Assembly (NCBI GenBank): GCA_963809925.1 | Contig: CAWELH010000009.1 | Location: 124,001-188,000 of the forward strand | Origin: DASQZK01 sp963809925 | Lineage (GTDB): Bacteria; Bacteroidota; Bacteroidia; Bacteroidales; GCA-2748055 | Reading direction: 5' to 3' | DNA: 64,000 bases | Part shown: one piece after another, positions 36,752-45,014 of the stretch | Position numbering within the stretch: position 1 is the first letter of the stretch | Layout of the letters: each line of letters opens with the position of its first letter | Notes under the pieces: generated by a model | Told to the model about the DNA's origin: nothing | Databases searched by the model: none | What the model saw: only the letters and a program-made list of their open reading frames with translations | Translations under genes and position numbers: made by a program

Positions 36752-36789
36752 GAAGGCCATTTTGTTGAATCAGAATGGTCTTCTTTTTT
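36752..36789 (+). terminator. Rho-independent terminator after the second skp-like gene
   Basis: A 10-bp stem with one G:T pair (GAAGGCCATT at 36752-36761 with AATGGTCTTC at 36774-36783) and a 12-base loop is followed by six T. It marks the end of the DUF6089-uppS-bamA-skp unit, just before murI. Confidence 0.85.
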
Positions 36790-36797
36790 GATCGACC

Positions 36798-37619
36798 ATG
36801 AAAAATCCATCTGCCGCCATAGGATTATTTGATTCGGGAGTTGGTGGTCTGACCGTTGCCTCGGCCATCCGGACCCTCCTTCCCGGAGAGAAGATGATTT
36901 ATTTCGGCGATACCGCTCATCTGCCATACGGCGACAAATCAAAGGATACCATTATCCGTTACTCCCTCGATATCACTGACTTTCTTCTGAAAAACGATTG
37001 CAAGGTCATATTGATCGCCTGTAATTCAGCATCGTCCAACGCTTTTGAAGAAGTGCGGGAACATGTGGGTGAAAAGGCGATAGTTATGAATGTCATCGAT
37101 CCTGTTGTACGCAATGTTGCCTCCGACCGCGATATCCGTCACGTGGGAGTTATTGGCACTAAAGCCACCATTGGATCCGGAGCCTATAACCGCGACCTTG
37201 AAAGGCTGAATCCCTCACTTGAGATTTCTCCCCTTGCCACCCCTCTTTTTGTACCTATGATCGAAGAGGGTTTTATTTTTGACGATATCAGCAACGCCAT
37301 CATCAGGTCCTACCTTTCCCGGCAGGAACTCAATGATATCGACTCATTGATCCTCGGTTGCACACACTATCCCATTATCAAGAATCAGATCAGCAGGTTT
37401 TTTAACTTCAATGTCAATGTAATCGATTCCGCACAAATCGTGGCACAGGAGCTAAAGAGGACACTTTCCGAAAATGCCTTGCTCAACCCCTCTCAAAAAG
37501 GGCAATGGGAGTTTCACGTTTCCGACAGAACGGATTACTTTGAGGTGATTGCAAGAATGTTCTTCGGCGAAAAAATCGACCTTCAAAAAACCGATATTTC
37601 TGAGGGTGGTAAGAAGTAG
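36798..37619 (+). CDS. murI: Glutamate racemase
   Basis: The 273-residue enzyme makes D-glutamate for peptidoglycan. It has the N-terminal AIGLFDSGVGGLTV, the first catalytic Cys in IACNSASSNAF, and the second in LGCTHYPII. The length is usual. It starts only 9 bp after the terminator T-run and converges on the gamma carbonic anhydrase gene with a 1-bp gap. Confidence 0.96.
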   Translation: MKNPSAAIGLFDSGVGGLTVASAIRTLLPGEKMIYFGDTAHLPYGDKSKDTIIRYSLDITDFLLKNDCKVILIACNSASSNAFEEVREHVGEKAIVMNVIDPVVRNVASDRDIRHVGVIGTKATIGSGAYNRDLERLNPSLEISPLATPLFVPMIEEGFIFDDISNAIIRSYLSRQELNDIDSLILGCTHYPIIKNQISRFFNFNVNVIDSAQIVAQELKRTLSENALLNPSQKGQWEFHVSDRTDYFEVIARMFFGEKIDLQKTDISEGGKK

Positions 37620-37620
37620 C

Positions 37621-38148
37621 TCAGCCTTCATTTTCCTCTTTGTACCATCCGGCATATAGCAGGTAATTCTCCGCAATGTTTTCAATCATTTCACGACTTT
37701 GTTCCGGATCCGTTGATTTTACTCGTCGAGCAGGAACACCGGCATAAATGCTTCCAGCCTCCACCACGGTGTTTGCCAGGACGACGGAACCCGCTGCGAT
37801 GATGGAATTTCTGCCGATCACTACATGGTCAAGAATGATGGAGCCCATGCCCAGTAAAACGTTGTCTTCCACATCAGCCCCGTGGATGATCACATTATGG
37901 CCAACACTGACATTATCGCCAATCGTTATGACTGATTTCTCATAGAGGGTATGAAGGACGGATCCGTCCTGTATATTTACCTTGTTGCCGATGCGTATGG
38001 AATTGACGTCACCACGGATAACGGTATTAAACCAGACCGAACATCCGTCGCCTAGCACAACATCCCCGATAATTGTTGCGTTATCTGCAAAGTAGCAGTT
38101 CTTTCCATATTTTGGTGTGAATCCACGTACACTTTTTATTAGTGCCAT
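37621..38148 (-). CDS. Gamma carbonic anhydrase family protein
   Basis: The protein of about 175 residues is a left-handed beta-helix made of hexapeptide repeats (NATIIGDVVLGDGCSVWFNT and onward) with a short C-terminal helix. His residues in SVLHTLYE, SVGHNVIIHGADV are placed as the three zinc ligands of gamma carbonic anhydrases. The acidic residues of the archaeal Cam catalytic loop are not evident, as in YrdA/PaaY-type members, so activity is uncertain. I start at ATG 38148 (MALIKSVRGF); the upstream ATG at 38199 adds 17 atypical residues. Confidence 0.88.
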   Translation of the reverse strand: MALIKSVRGFTPKYGKNCYFADNATIIGDVVLGDGCSVWFNTVIRGDVNSIRIGNKVNIQDGSVLHTLYEKSVITIGDNVSVGHNVIIHGADVEDNVLLGMGSIILDHVVIGRNSIIAAGSVVLANTVVEAGSIYAGVPARRVKSTDPEQSREMIENIAENYLLYAGWYKEENEG

Positions 38149-38327
38149 AGTAATGCTCCTGTTTAAGAGGGATTCAGAAGGCCGCTCTTGCCAGCTCATC
38201 CCATCGTTGATGACGTAAATTATAAAAGAGGTTAATTGTTACAAAAATATGTAATATTTATATATTTATATTTGTAATTATTAATATGAAAGTGCTAAGT
38301 TTGTTATGTTTAATAAAATGTTAATGG

Positions 38328-38361
38328 TTTGAATGCTTGATGTGTTTAAAATGTAATTTTG
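38328..38361 (+). promoter_or_regulatory. Candidate Bacteroidota promoter for korAB
   Basis: TTTG at 38328-38331 and TAATTTTG at 38354-38361 fit the Bacteroidota -33/-7 pattern (TTTG, TAnnTTTG) with 22 bases between. Transcription would start near 38367, leaving a leader of about 120 bases that includes the hairpin at 38421-38457. Confidence 0.45.
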
Positions 38362-38420
38362 CTGAGGAAGAATTGAATTAATGGGATTTGAATCTGTCAT
38401 TTTTTAAATAAATTCACATT

Positions 38421-38466
38421 AATGCATATGAGGAACCCCCGGTTCTTCATATGCATTTGACTTTTT
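38421..38466 (+). promoter_or_regulatory. Leader hairpin, possible attenuator, in front of korA
   Basis: AATGCATATGAGGAACC (38421-38437) pairs with GGTTCTTCATATGCATT (38441-38457) over 17 bp with one G:T pair and a 3-base loop, then TGACTTTTTAA. The structure lies 31 bp before the korA ATG, inside a divergent intergenic gap. It cannot end an upstream gene and would act on the kor transcript itself. Confidence 0.6.
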
Positions 38467-38488
38467 AACCGATTATTTTTAACCTGTT

Positions 38489-40333
38489 ATGGTAAAAAAA
38501 ACGAAAGTTATTGAATTAGAAGAGGTTGTGGTAAAATTTGCAGGTGATTCGGGTGACGGGATGCAGCTTACCGGCAGCCAGTTTTCTGATACATCTGCAT
38601 TCGTGGGTAATGATCTCTCAACATTTCCTGATTACCCTTCAGAGATACGTGCTCCGCAGGGCACTCTTGCTGGTGTATCCGGTTTCCAGGTACATATTGG
38701 GCATAAGGAAGTCAGCACTCCCGGTGATAAGGCCGATGTGCTTGTTGCAATGAATCCTGCAGCACTCAAGGCAAATATGATTTGGGTCAAGGAAGGTGCC
38801 ACCATCATTATTGATATTGATAATTTTGATAGCAAGCACTATAAGAAGGCTGATTATATTGAAGATCCGCTTAACGACGGGACACTTGAAGGTTTCAACC
38901 TCATCAAGGCTCCGATTACCAACCTGACGAGGTCGACGGTCAAGGAATATGGTCTCGACCATAAAACAGCAGATAAGACTAAAAACCAGTTTGTTGCAGG
39001 CATCCTGTATTTTCTTTTCAACAGAGATCTATCAATTGGTGAAAATTTCCTCGAACAGAAATTCAAAAAGAAGCCTGAGCTGATAAAAGCCAATCGCGCG
39101 GTTCTGCACGCAGGTTATAGTTATGCGGAGACCATCGAAGCTTTTTCCACTACATTTCTGGTGAACCCGGCGAAGAATAAAAAGGGCTTGTTCAGAAATA
39201 TTTCAGGGAATACAGCTACCGCATGGGGTCTTTTGGCCGCATCGGAAAAATCGGGGTGCGGCCTCTTTCTGGGTTCTTATCCTATCACTCCGGCTACGGA
39301 AATACTTCAGGAGTTGTCAAGTAAAAAAGGACTGAACGCCGTCACTTTCCAGGCTGAAGATGAGATCGCCGGCATTTGTTCCGCCATTGGCGCCTCCTAT
39401 ACCGGTAAACTGGCCGTCACTTCAACTTCCGGTCCTGGTCTTGCGCTGAAGGGAGAGGCTATCGGACTGGCCGTAATTACCGAGTTGCCATTGGTCATTG
39501 TCAATGTTCAACGGGGCGGTCCTTCAACCGGACTTCCCACGAAAACTGAGCAGAGCGACCTAATGCAGGCGCTCTACGGAAGAAACGGTGAGAGCCCCTG
39601 TATCGTGATCGCTTCGAGCACTCCTGCTAATTGCTTTGACTTTGCCTATGAGGCTGCCAAACTTTCTCTCGAGCATATGACGCCGGTTATTCTGTTATCG
39701 GACGGATATCTTGCCAATGGTTCAGAACTATGGCCGATCCCTGAAATGAAAAATCTGCCAGAGATCCATACTCGCAAAGTCAAGGATAATGAACCAAATT
39801 ACTATCCCTATCTCCGCGATCCGGAAACATTGGCACGTTCATGGGCAGTACCCGGCCAGGCAGGCCTTCGTCATCGTGTCGGCGGACTTGAGAAAGCCGA
39901 CGTAACCGGTGAGGTTTCTCACGATGCCATGAATCATCAGATTATGGTGGGACAGAGACAGGAGAAAGTCGACAGGGTAGCGAATTACATTCCCGAACAA
40001 ACCATTATGGGCGAGTCAACCGGGGACCTGTTGGTAATTGGATGGGGTGGAACCTACGGAGCCCTGTTTACAGCCGTACAGGAACTTCAGGATGAAGGAA
40101 AATCGATCAGCCTTACGCAATTCAACTATATCAACCCGTTACCAAAAAACACCGGCCAAATCATGGATGGATTCCGGAAAAGAGTTGTATGTGAACTAAA
40201 CCTCGGTCAATTTGCCAATTATCTTAGGTCAAAGTTTCCCGGGTATTCGTACCTGCAGTACAACAAGGTGCAGGGTTTACCTTTTATGATTTCAGAACTG
40301 AAACAAGCTTTCAGAGAACTTCTTGAAAAATAA
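38489..40333 (+). CDS. korA: 2-oxoacid:acceptor oxidoreductase, fused gamma-alpha subunit (2-oxoglutarate synthase type)
   Basis: The 614-residue subunit joins an N-terminal gamma domain (about 1-195; VVKFAGDSGDGMQLTGSQFSD, EIRAPQGTLAGVSGFQVH) to the pyrimidine-binding alpha domain (about 215-614; SYPITPATEILQEL, TSTSGPGLALKGEAIGLA, ELPLVIVNVQRGGPSTGLPT). With KorB it forms the thiamine diphosphate enzyme that reversibly converts 2-oxoacid, CoA and oxidised ferredoxin to acyl-CoA, CO2 and reduced ferredoxin. The fusion and neighbouring gdhA favour 2-oxoglutarate as substrate, but other 2-oxoacids are possible. It is preceded by a candidate promoter and a leader hairpin. Confidence 0.93.
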   Translation: MVKKTKVIELEEVVVKFAGDSGDGMQLTGSQFSDTSAFVGNDLSTFPDYPSEIRAPQGTLAGVSGFQVHIGHKEVSTPGDKADVLVAMNPAALKANMIWVKEGATIIIDIDNFDSKHYKKADYIEDPLNDGTLEGFNLIKAPITNLTRSTVKEYGLDHKTADKTKNQFVAGILYFLFNRDLSIGENFLEQKFKKKPELIKANRAVLHAGYSYAETIEAFSTTFLVNPAKNKKGLFRNISGNTATAWGLLAASEKSGCGLFLGSYPITPATEILQELSSKKGLNAVTFQAEDEIAGICSAIGASYTGKLAVTSTSGPGLALKGEAIGLAVITELPLVIVNVQRGGPSTGLPTKTEQSDLMQALYGRNGESPCIVIASSTPANCFDFAYEAAKLSLEHMTPVILLSDGYLANGSELWPIPEMKNLPEIHTRKVKDNEPNYYPYLRDPETLARSWAVPGQAGLRHRVGGLEKADVTGEVSHDAMNHQIMVGQRQEKVDRVANYIPEQTIMGESTGDLLVIGWGGTYGALFTAVQELQDEGKSISLTQFNYINPLPKNTGQIMDGFRKRVVCELNLGQFANYLRSKFPGYSYLQYNKVQGLPFMISELKQAFRELLEK

Positions 40334-40338
40334 TAATT

Positions 40339-41376
40339 ATGAACTCAGAAACAGATTTTTTGCCAAGAATAGAAGCCCAGGATTATAAACTGGACGATCC
40401 GGTTAAGTGGTGTGCAGGATGTGGTGCGCATTCGGTACTTACAACCATCAGGAATGTATTGCCCGAAACAGGCATAGATAAGGAAAAAGTGGTGTTTGTA
40501 TCGGGTATCGGATGTTCCTCAAGGTTTCCTTATTACATCAACACATACGGTTTTCACAGCCTCCATGGCCGGGCAACTGCCATTGCTTCCGGAATCAAGA
40601 TTGCAAACCCGAACCTGAGTGTCTGGGTAGTTACAGGCGACGGAGATTCAATGGCCATTGGCGGAAACCATTTCATTCATATTGTACGACGAAACATCAA
40701 CGTGAATATCATTTTGTTTAACAACAAGATCTACGGTCTGACCAAAGGCCAGTATTCACCTACAACCCCCAAAGGAAGCGTTACCAAAACCTCACCAGAG
40801 GGGACCATTGAAAATCCCTTTCGTCCGGGCGAACTTGTAATGGGAGCCCAGGGTACATTTTTTGCGAGGGTAGTTGACACCGATCCACAAATGATGCGCG
40901 AAGTTTTCCTTGAAGCCGCAAATCATAAGGGCACTTCGGTTGTTGAGGTACTTCAGAATTGCATCATTTTCAATAATGAAGTGCATAAAGAGATCACAGG
41001 CAAAGATGTAAAAGATGACCATCAGCTCTACCTGAAACATGGCGAGCCTATGATCTTCGGTAAAAACCGCGAAAAAGGTATTGTTTTAAGGTGCAACCGT
41101 TTTGAAGTAGTAACCATTGGCAAGGATGGAATTACGGAAAAGGATATTCTCGTACACAATGCACGTGACGGTGAAGATACTACGCACTATATGCTCTCCA
41201 GGATGACACTTCCCGATTTTCCCGTAGCCTTGGGGATGATCAGAGCTGTGGAAAGTACAGTTTTTGAATCCCTGATGCACAACCAGATAATGGCTGCAAA
41301 GGAAAAGGCAACCTACAAAAATATGGACGATCTTATGCGTAGCGGCAACGTATTTGAAATCAACAATCAGGACTGA
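40339..41376 (+). CDS. korB: 2-oxoacid:ferredoxin oxidoreductase beta subunit
   Basis: The 345-residue subunit binds thiamine diphosphate and an iron-sulphur cluster. It shows KWCAGCGAHSVL and SGIGCSSRFPYY (cluster cysteines), GRATAIASGIKIANP, and the TPP motif VVTGDGDSMAIGGNHFIH. A separate ferredoxin-domain subunit is not encoded nearby, as in two-subunit KorAB. It starts 5 bp after korA and is followed by a terminator. Confidence 0.94.
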   Translation: MNSETDFLPRIEAQDYKLDDPVKWCAGCGAHSVLTTIRNVLPETGIDKEKVVFVSGIGCSSRFPYYINTYGFHSLHGRATAIASGIKIANPNLSVWVVTGDGDSMAIGGNHFIHIVRRNINVNIILFNNKIYGLTKGQYSPTTPKGSVTKTSPEGTIENPFRPGELVMGAQGTFFARVVDTDPQMMREVFLEAANHKGTSVVEVLQNCIIFNNEVHKEITGKDVKDDHQLYLKHGEPMIFGKNREKGIVLRCNRFEVVTIGKDGITEKDILVHNARDGEDTTHYMLSRMTLPDFPVALGMIRAVESTVFESLMHNQIMAAKEKATYKNMDDLMRSGNVFEINNQD

Positions 41377-41406
41377 AAAGCTACATTCAAACCTTTATAT
41401 ACAATT

Positions 41407-41446
41407 CCCCGTTCTATCACAGCAAACTGTGAGAACGGGGATTTTT
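41407..41446 (+). terminator. Rho-independent terminator after korB
   Basis: CCCCGTTCTATCACAG (41407-41422) pairs with CTGTGAGAACGGGG (41427-41440) with a 2-base bulge and a 4-base loop, followed by ATTTTT. It separates korAB from the receiver/ATP-grasp pair. Confidence 0.9.
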
Positions 41447-41513
41447 AATATTCAGCACGCATTGGCGATGGTGTCAAAATTCCGTAAATTTACCTTTACT
41501 CAATTATAAAGAT

Positions 41514-44500
41514 ATGGATCTTCCTAAATCAGAGCAGGAACTTCAGCGACTGCTTGAGGAAAAGCGTGAGAGGCTGAAAGAGCTTTCCTGCATCAACCAG
41601 ACGACCCAGATCATCAAGGAGGGTAAATCGGTTGAGGAAACGCTTCAGAGAATTACCCATATCCTTCCCAGAGCCTGGCAATACCCGGAGCATTCCGTTG
41701 CACGAATCATCTTTGCCGGCAGGGAATACCACTCTGTTGACTTCAAGGAGACTGAATGGCACCAGGTTCAGGACTTTCAAACCATCGATAACCGGAAGGG
41801 TGAAATCCAGGTATTTTATACCAAGAAATTCCGGGATATCGATGAAGGCCCTTTCATGAAAGAAGAGCGGCAACTGATCGATAACCTGGCCAGCATTCTG
41901 AATAATTTTCTGAATACCGTGGAAGCCAGAAAAATCCTTAAACGGTCTCTCGACCAGGATCAGCTCCGCTCTGAGATCCATGAATTCCAGGAAGGCAAAG
42001 GGATAAACAGCCGGAAACTTCTTCAGAAATTTCTCAGCAAGCAAACTGCAAACCGTGATATCTTCCATGACCTGATGCCTTACAAGGTTAAGGAGATCCT
42101 CCTGTTCTCGACGCTCTATGATGCATTTACCATCGAGAAGGAAGGCCGCTTTTCTGAACATATCCTGGGAGAGTATCATCAGCTGAACCTTACCTCAATG
42201 CCCCGTGTGACAGGTGTTTCGACTTTTGATGAAGCCGAAGAACAACTGAATAACCGTCATTTCGACCTTGTGATCCTTATGATCGGAAGCGACCTGCGTA
42301 CACCGGTCAGAATTGCGCAACTGGTCAGCCGGGATTTCGCTTACATCCCGGTGTATGCCCTGCTTAACAATAAGCGCGATGTCACCAGCTTCAGGGAAAA
42401 ATCATCGAATCTAAAAAACATAGATAAACTTTTCGTATGGAATGGCGATTCGAAGATTTTCTTCGCTATGGTAAAACTTCTTGAGGATAAGGTCAACGTC
42501 GAAAATGACACGCAGATCGGCCTTGTGAAAGTCATTCTCCTGGTGGAGGACTCCGAGATTTATTATTCCCGGTATCTTCCAATGCTTTATGGAAATGTGA
42601 TGGAACAAACGAAAAGGATTATCGATGACGTATCGACGGACGAGCTTTTTAAAGTTCTTAGACTCAGAGCCAGACCAAAGATCCTTCTGACATCCAATTA
42701 TGAAGAGGCCATCGAGATCATCAATCACTACGGAGACAATTTGCTCTGTCTTATCACCGATGTTAAGTTTTCGAAAAACGGGGTTATTGACGATCAGGCT
42801 GGTTTTCGGCTGGTACGACAGGCAAAGGAACAGTTCCGCGGGCTGCCTACCGTAATTCAGTCGGCGGATATTCAGAATGCCCGTCTGGCCTATGAACTCA
42901 AATCGATCTTCATCAATAAGAATTCAGAAACACTGCTACAGGATATCAAAGGCTTCATCAGCCACCATCTGGGTTTTGGTAATTTTGAATATCGCGATCC
43001 GGGCGGACGAAAAATTGCTGAAGCCAAATCAATGAAGGAATTTGAGAAACAGATCGAGACCATTCCCATTGAATCACTGGTTTATCATGGTAAGCGTAAT
43101 CACTTTTCTCTGTGGTTGATGGCCCGCGGGGAGATCAAAATTGCCAAATTGTTGCATCCGGTAAAAGTGACCGATTTTAAGCGTCCACAGGATTTCAGGA
43201 GCTACCTGAAATTCGTGATTACAAAATACCGCAACGAGACAAATACGGGCAAAATTGTTAATTTTGAAGAAGCCGCGCTTCTCGACGAATCCAATATCGT
43301 AAGCCTGGGTCCCGGTGCACTGGGCGGGAAGGGCAGGGGACTGGCCTTCATCAACACCCTGATCTATAATTTGAATTTTTCGGATCTCATCCCGAACATC
43401 AACATTAGAACACCCCGGACATCGGTGATCGGTACCGATGAGTTTGATACGTTTATTGAGCGGAACAAACTCCTCGATGTGATCCACGGCAACTATTCGT
43501 TTGATGAGATCCGGGAGATGTTCGTGAGAGGGGAGCTTTCCTACCATCTCGAAAAGATGCTTAAGACGCTGGTCGATACTTTGTGCAATCCACTGGCTGT
43601 GAGGTCGTCCAGTCTGCTGGAGGACAGTACAACACAACCTTTTTCAGGGATATTCGACACATTTCTGTTGCCCAACAACCATCCTGATCCCAAAATCCGG
43701 TTCAGGCAGCTCGCTGATGCCATTAAGCTGGTATATGCTTCGATTTACTCCGATGAATCCAGGACTTACTTCGATGCAATAAATTATAAACTGGAGGAGG
43801 AAAAAATGGCCGTTGTAATTCAGGAGGTCGTGGGAACAGAGCATGACGGTTATTATTACCCGCATATAAGCGGAACGGCACAATCGCACAACTATTATCC
43901 TGTAGCACATATGGAACCGGAAGACGGCTTTGCGATCGCAGCCCTCGGCCTGGGACATTACGTTGTGAACGGTGAAAAGGCATACCGCTTCTCCCCGAAG
44001 TATCCGACACTCGAGGTGAATTCCCCGAAAAACCTGTATCGTGATTCACAGGTCGAATTCGTGGCATTGGATATGAGCCGGCAGGATTTTGATTTACTGA
44101 AAGAAGGGCCGGAGGCAAACCTGGTGCGTCTCGACATCGCTACCGCTGAGAAACATAAATCTCTCACCCACCTGGCCTCCGTATACAATCCCGACAATGA
44201 CAATATTCAGCCGGGCCTCGACCAGGCCGGACCCAGAATCCTTAATTTTGCCGATATACTTAAATATGGATATGTTCCGCTTTCTCAAACTCTTGAATTT
44301 ATCCTGGATGTCGGGAAAGAAGCCCTGGGATCACCGGTGGAAATTGAATATGCCGTTGATCTCTCTCATGAAGGCGACGGACTGCCCTCGTTCTACCTGC
44401 TGCAGATTAAGCCTCTGCTGGGAAGCACCGGTGAATACAGTATCGACATGAAGGATATCGAAGAAAGCAATATCATTATCTACGCTGAACGGAGCATGGG

Positions 44501-45014
44501 CAATGGAAGGATCGATAATCTGCAGGATGTGGTATTCGTGAAAAGAGAAAGTTTTGATAAGTTGCACACCCGCGAGATCGCAGGGGAAATTAGTGAGATG
44601 AATCTTAAGCTCCGGCAGGAAGGACGGCGTTATATCCTGATTGGTCCCGGAAGATGGGGCACACGCGATCCGTTTATCGGCATCCCGGTGAACTGGGCGC
44701 AGATTTCAGGGGCAAGGGTGATCATTGAAACTAGCCTTGAGGATTTCCCCCTTGATGCCTCCCTGGGTTCACACTTCTTCCATAATGTCACTTCTATGAA
44801 CGTAGGTTATTTCTCCATCCAGTTCAATTCCCTGAAGGAATTTATCAATTGGGATATGCTCACTGATCAGGATGTGGTGCAGGAAACAACCTATCTCAGG
44901 CATATCAGGTTTTCCAGTCCGCTTTGTGTTGTCATGGATGGAAAGAAACGGATCTCGGTAGTTTATCGTAACAATGACAACACAGAATCAGAAACAGGAA
45001 AGATTAATGAGTGA
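41514..45014 (+). CDS. GAF-receiver-receiver-PPDK_N (ATP-grasp) multidomain protein
   Basis: The 1,166-residue cytosolic protein starts with a coiled helix and a GAF-like domain (about 15-145). A degenerate receiver (about 190-330) follows, where the phosphoacceptor position reads LVILMIGSD. A complete receiver (about 339-483) has Glu345-Asp346, acceptor Asp416 in LITDVKF, a Ser in VIQSAD and Lys469 in INKNS. The pyruvate phosphate dikinase/PEP synthase nucleotide-binding domain (about 595-800) has ALGGKGRGLAF and AVRSSSLLEDS. The conserved tail (about 900-1150) has LIGPGRWGTRDPFIG. There is no TSHAA-type phosphohistidine motif and no PEP-binding TIM barrel. A PEP synthase label would therefore be misleading; activity is unknown. 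It is co-translated with its paralogue (8-bp overlap). Confidence 0.85.
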   Translation: MDLPKSEQELQRLLEEKRERLKELSCINQTTQIIKEGKSVEETLQRITHILPRAWQYPEHSVARIIFAGREYHSVDFKETEWHQVQDFQTIDNRKGEIQVFYTKKFRDIDEGPFMKEERQLIDNLASILNNFLNTVEARKILKRSLDQDQLRSEIHEFQEGKGINSRKLLQKFLSKQTANRDIFHDLMPYKVKEILLFSTLYDAFTIEKEGRFSEHILGEYHQLNLTSMPRVTGVSTFDEAEEQLNNRHFDLVILMIGSDLRTPVRIAQLVSRDFAYIPVYALLNNKRDVTSFREKSSNLKNIDKLFVWNGDSKIFFAMVKLLEDKVNVENDTQIGLVKVILLVEDSEIYYSRYLPMLYGNVMEQTKRIIDDVSTDELFKVLRLRARPKILLTSNYEEAIEIINHYGDNLLCLITDVKFSKNGVIDDQAGFRLVRQAKEQFRGLPTVIQSADIQNARLAYELKSIFINKNSETLLQDIKGFISHHLGFGNFEYRDPGGRKIAEAKSMKEFEKQIETIPIESLVYHGKRNHFSLWLMARGEIKIAKLLHPVKVTDFKRPQDFRSYLKFVITKYRNETNTGKIVNFEEAALLDESNIVSLGPGALGGKGRGLAFINTLIYNLNFSDLIPNINIRTPRTSVIGTDEFDTFIERNKLLDVIHGNYSFDEIREMFVRGELSYHLEKMLKTLVDTLCNPLAVRSSSLLEDSTTQPFSGIFDTFLLPNNHPDPKIRFRQLADAIKLVYASIYSDESRTYFDAINYKLEEEKMAVVIQEVVGTEHDGYYYPHISGTAQSHNYYPVAHMEPEDGFAIAALGLGHYVVNGEKAYRFSPKYPTLEVNSPKNLYRDSQVEFVALDMSRQDFDLLKEGPEANLVRLDIATAEKHKSLTHLASVYNPDNDNIQPGLDQAGPRILNFADILKYGYVPLSQTLEFILDVGKEALGSPVEIEYAVDLSHEGDGLPSFYLLQIKPLLGSTGEYSIDMKDIEESNIIIYAERSMGNGRIDNLQDVVFVKRESFDKLHTREIAGEISEMNLKLRQEGRRYILIGPGRWGTRDPFIGIPVNWAQISGARVIIETSLEDFPLDASLGSHFFHNVTSMNVGYFSIQFNSLKEFINWDMLTDQDVVQETTYLRHIRFSSPLCVVMDGKKRISVVYRNNDNTESETGKINE

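Noticed and set aside
41529..42179. A 216-codon antisense open frame inside the first receiver/ATP-grasp gene
   Set aside because: It mirrors the plus-strand gene, which has clear domain structure; no start signal or homology supports it.
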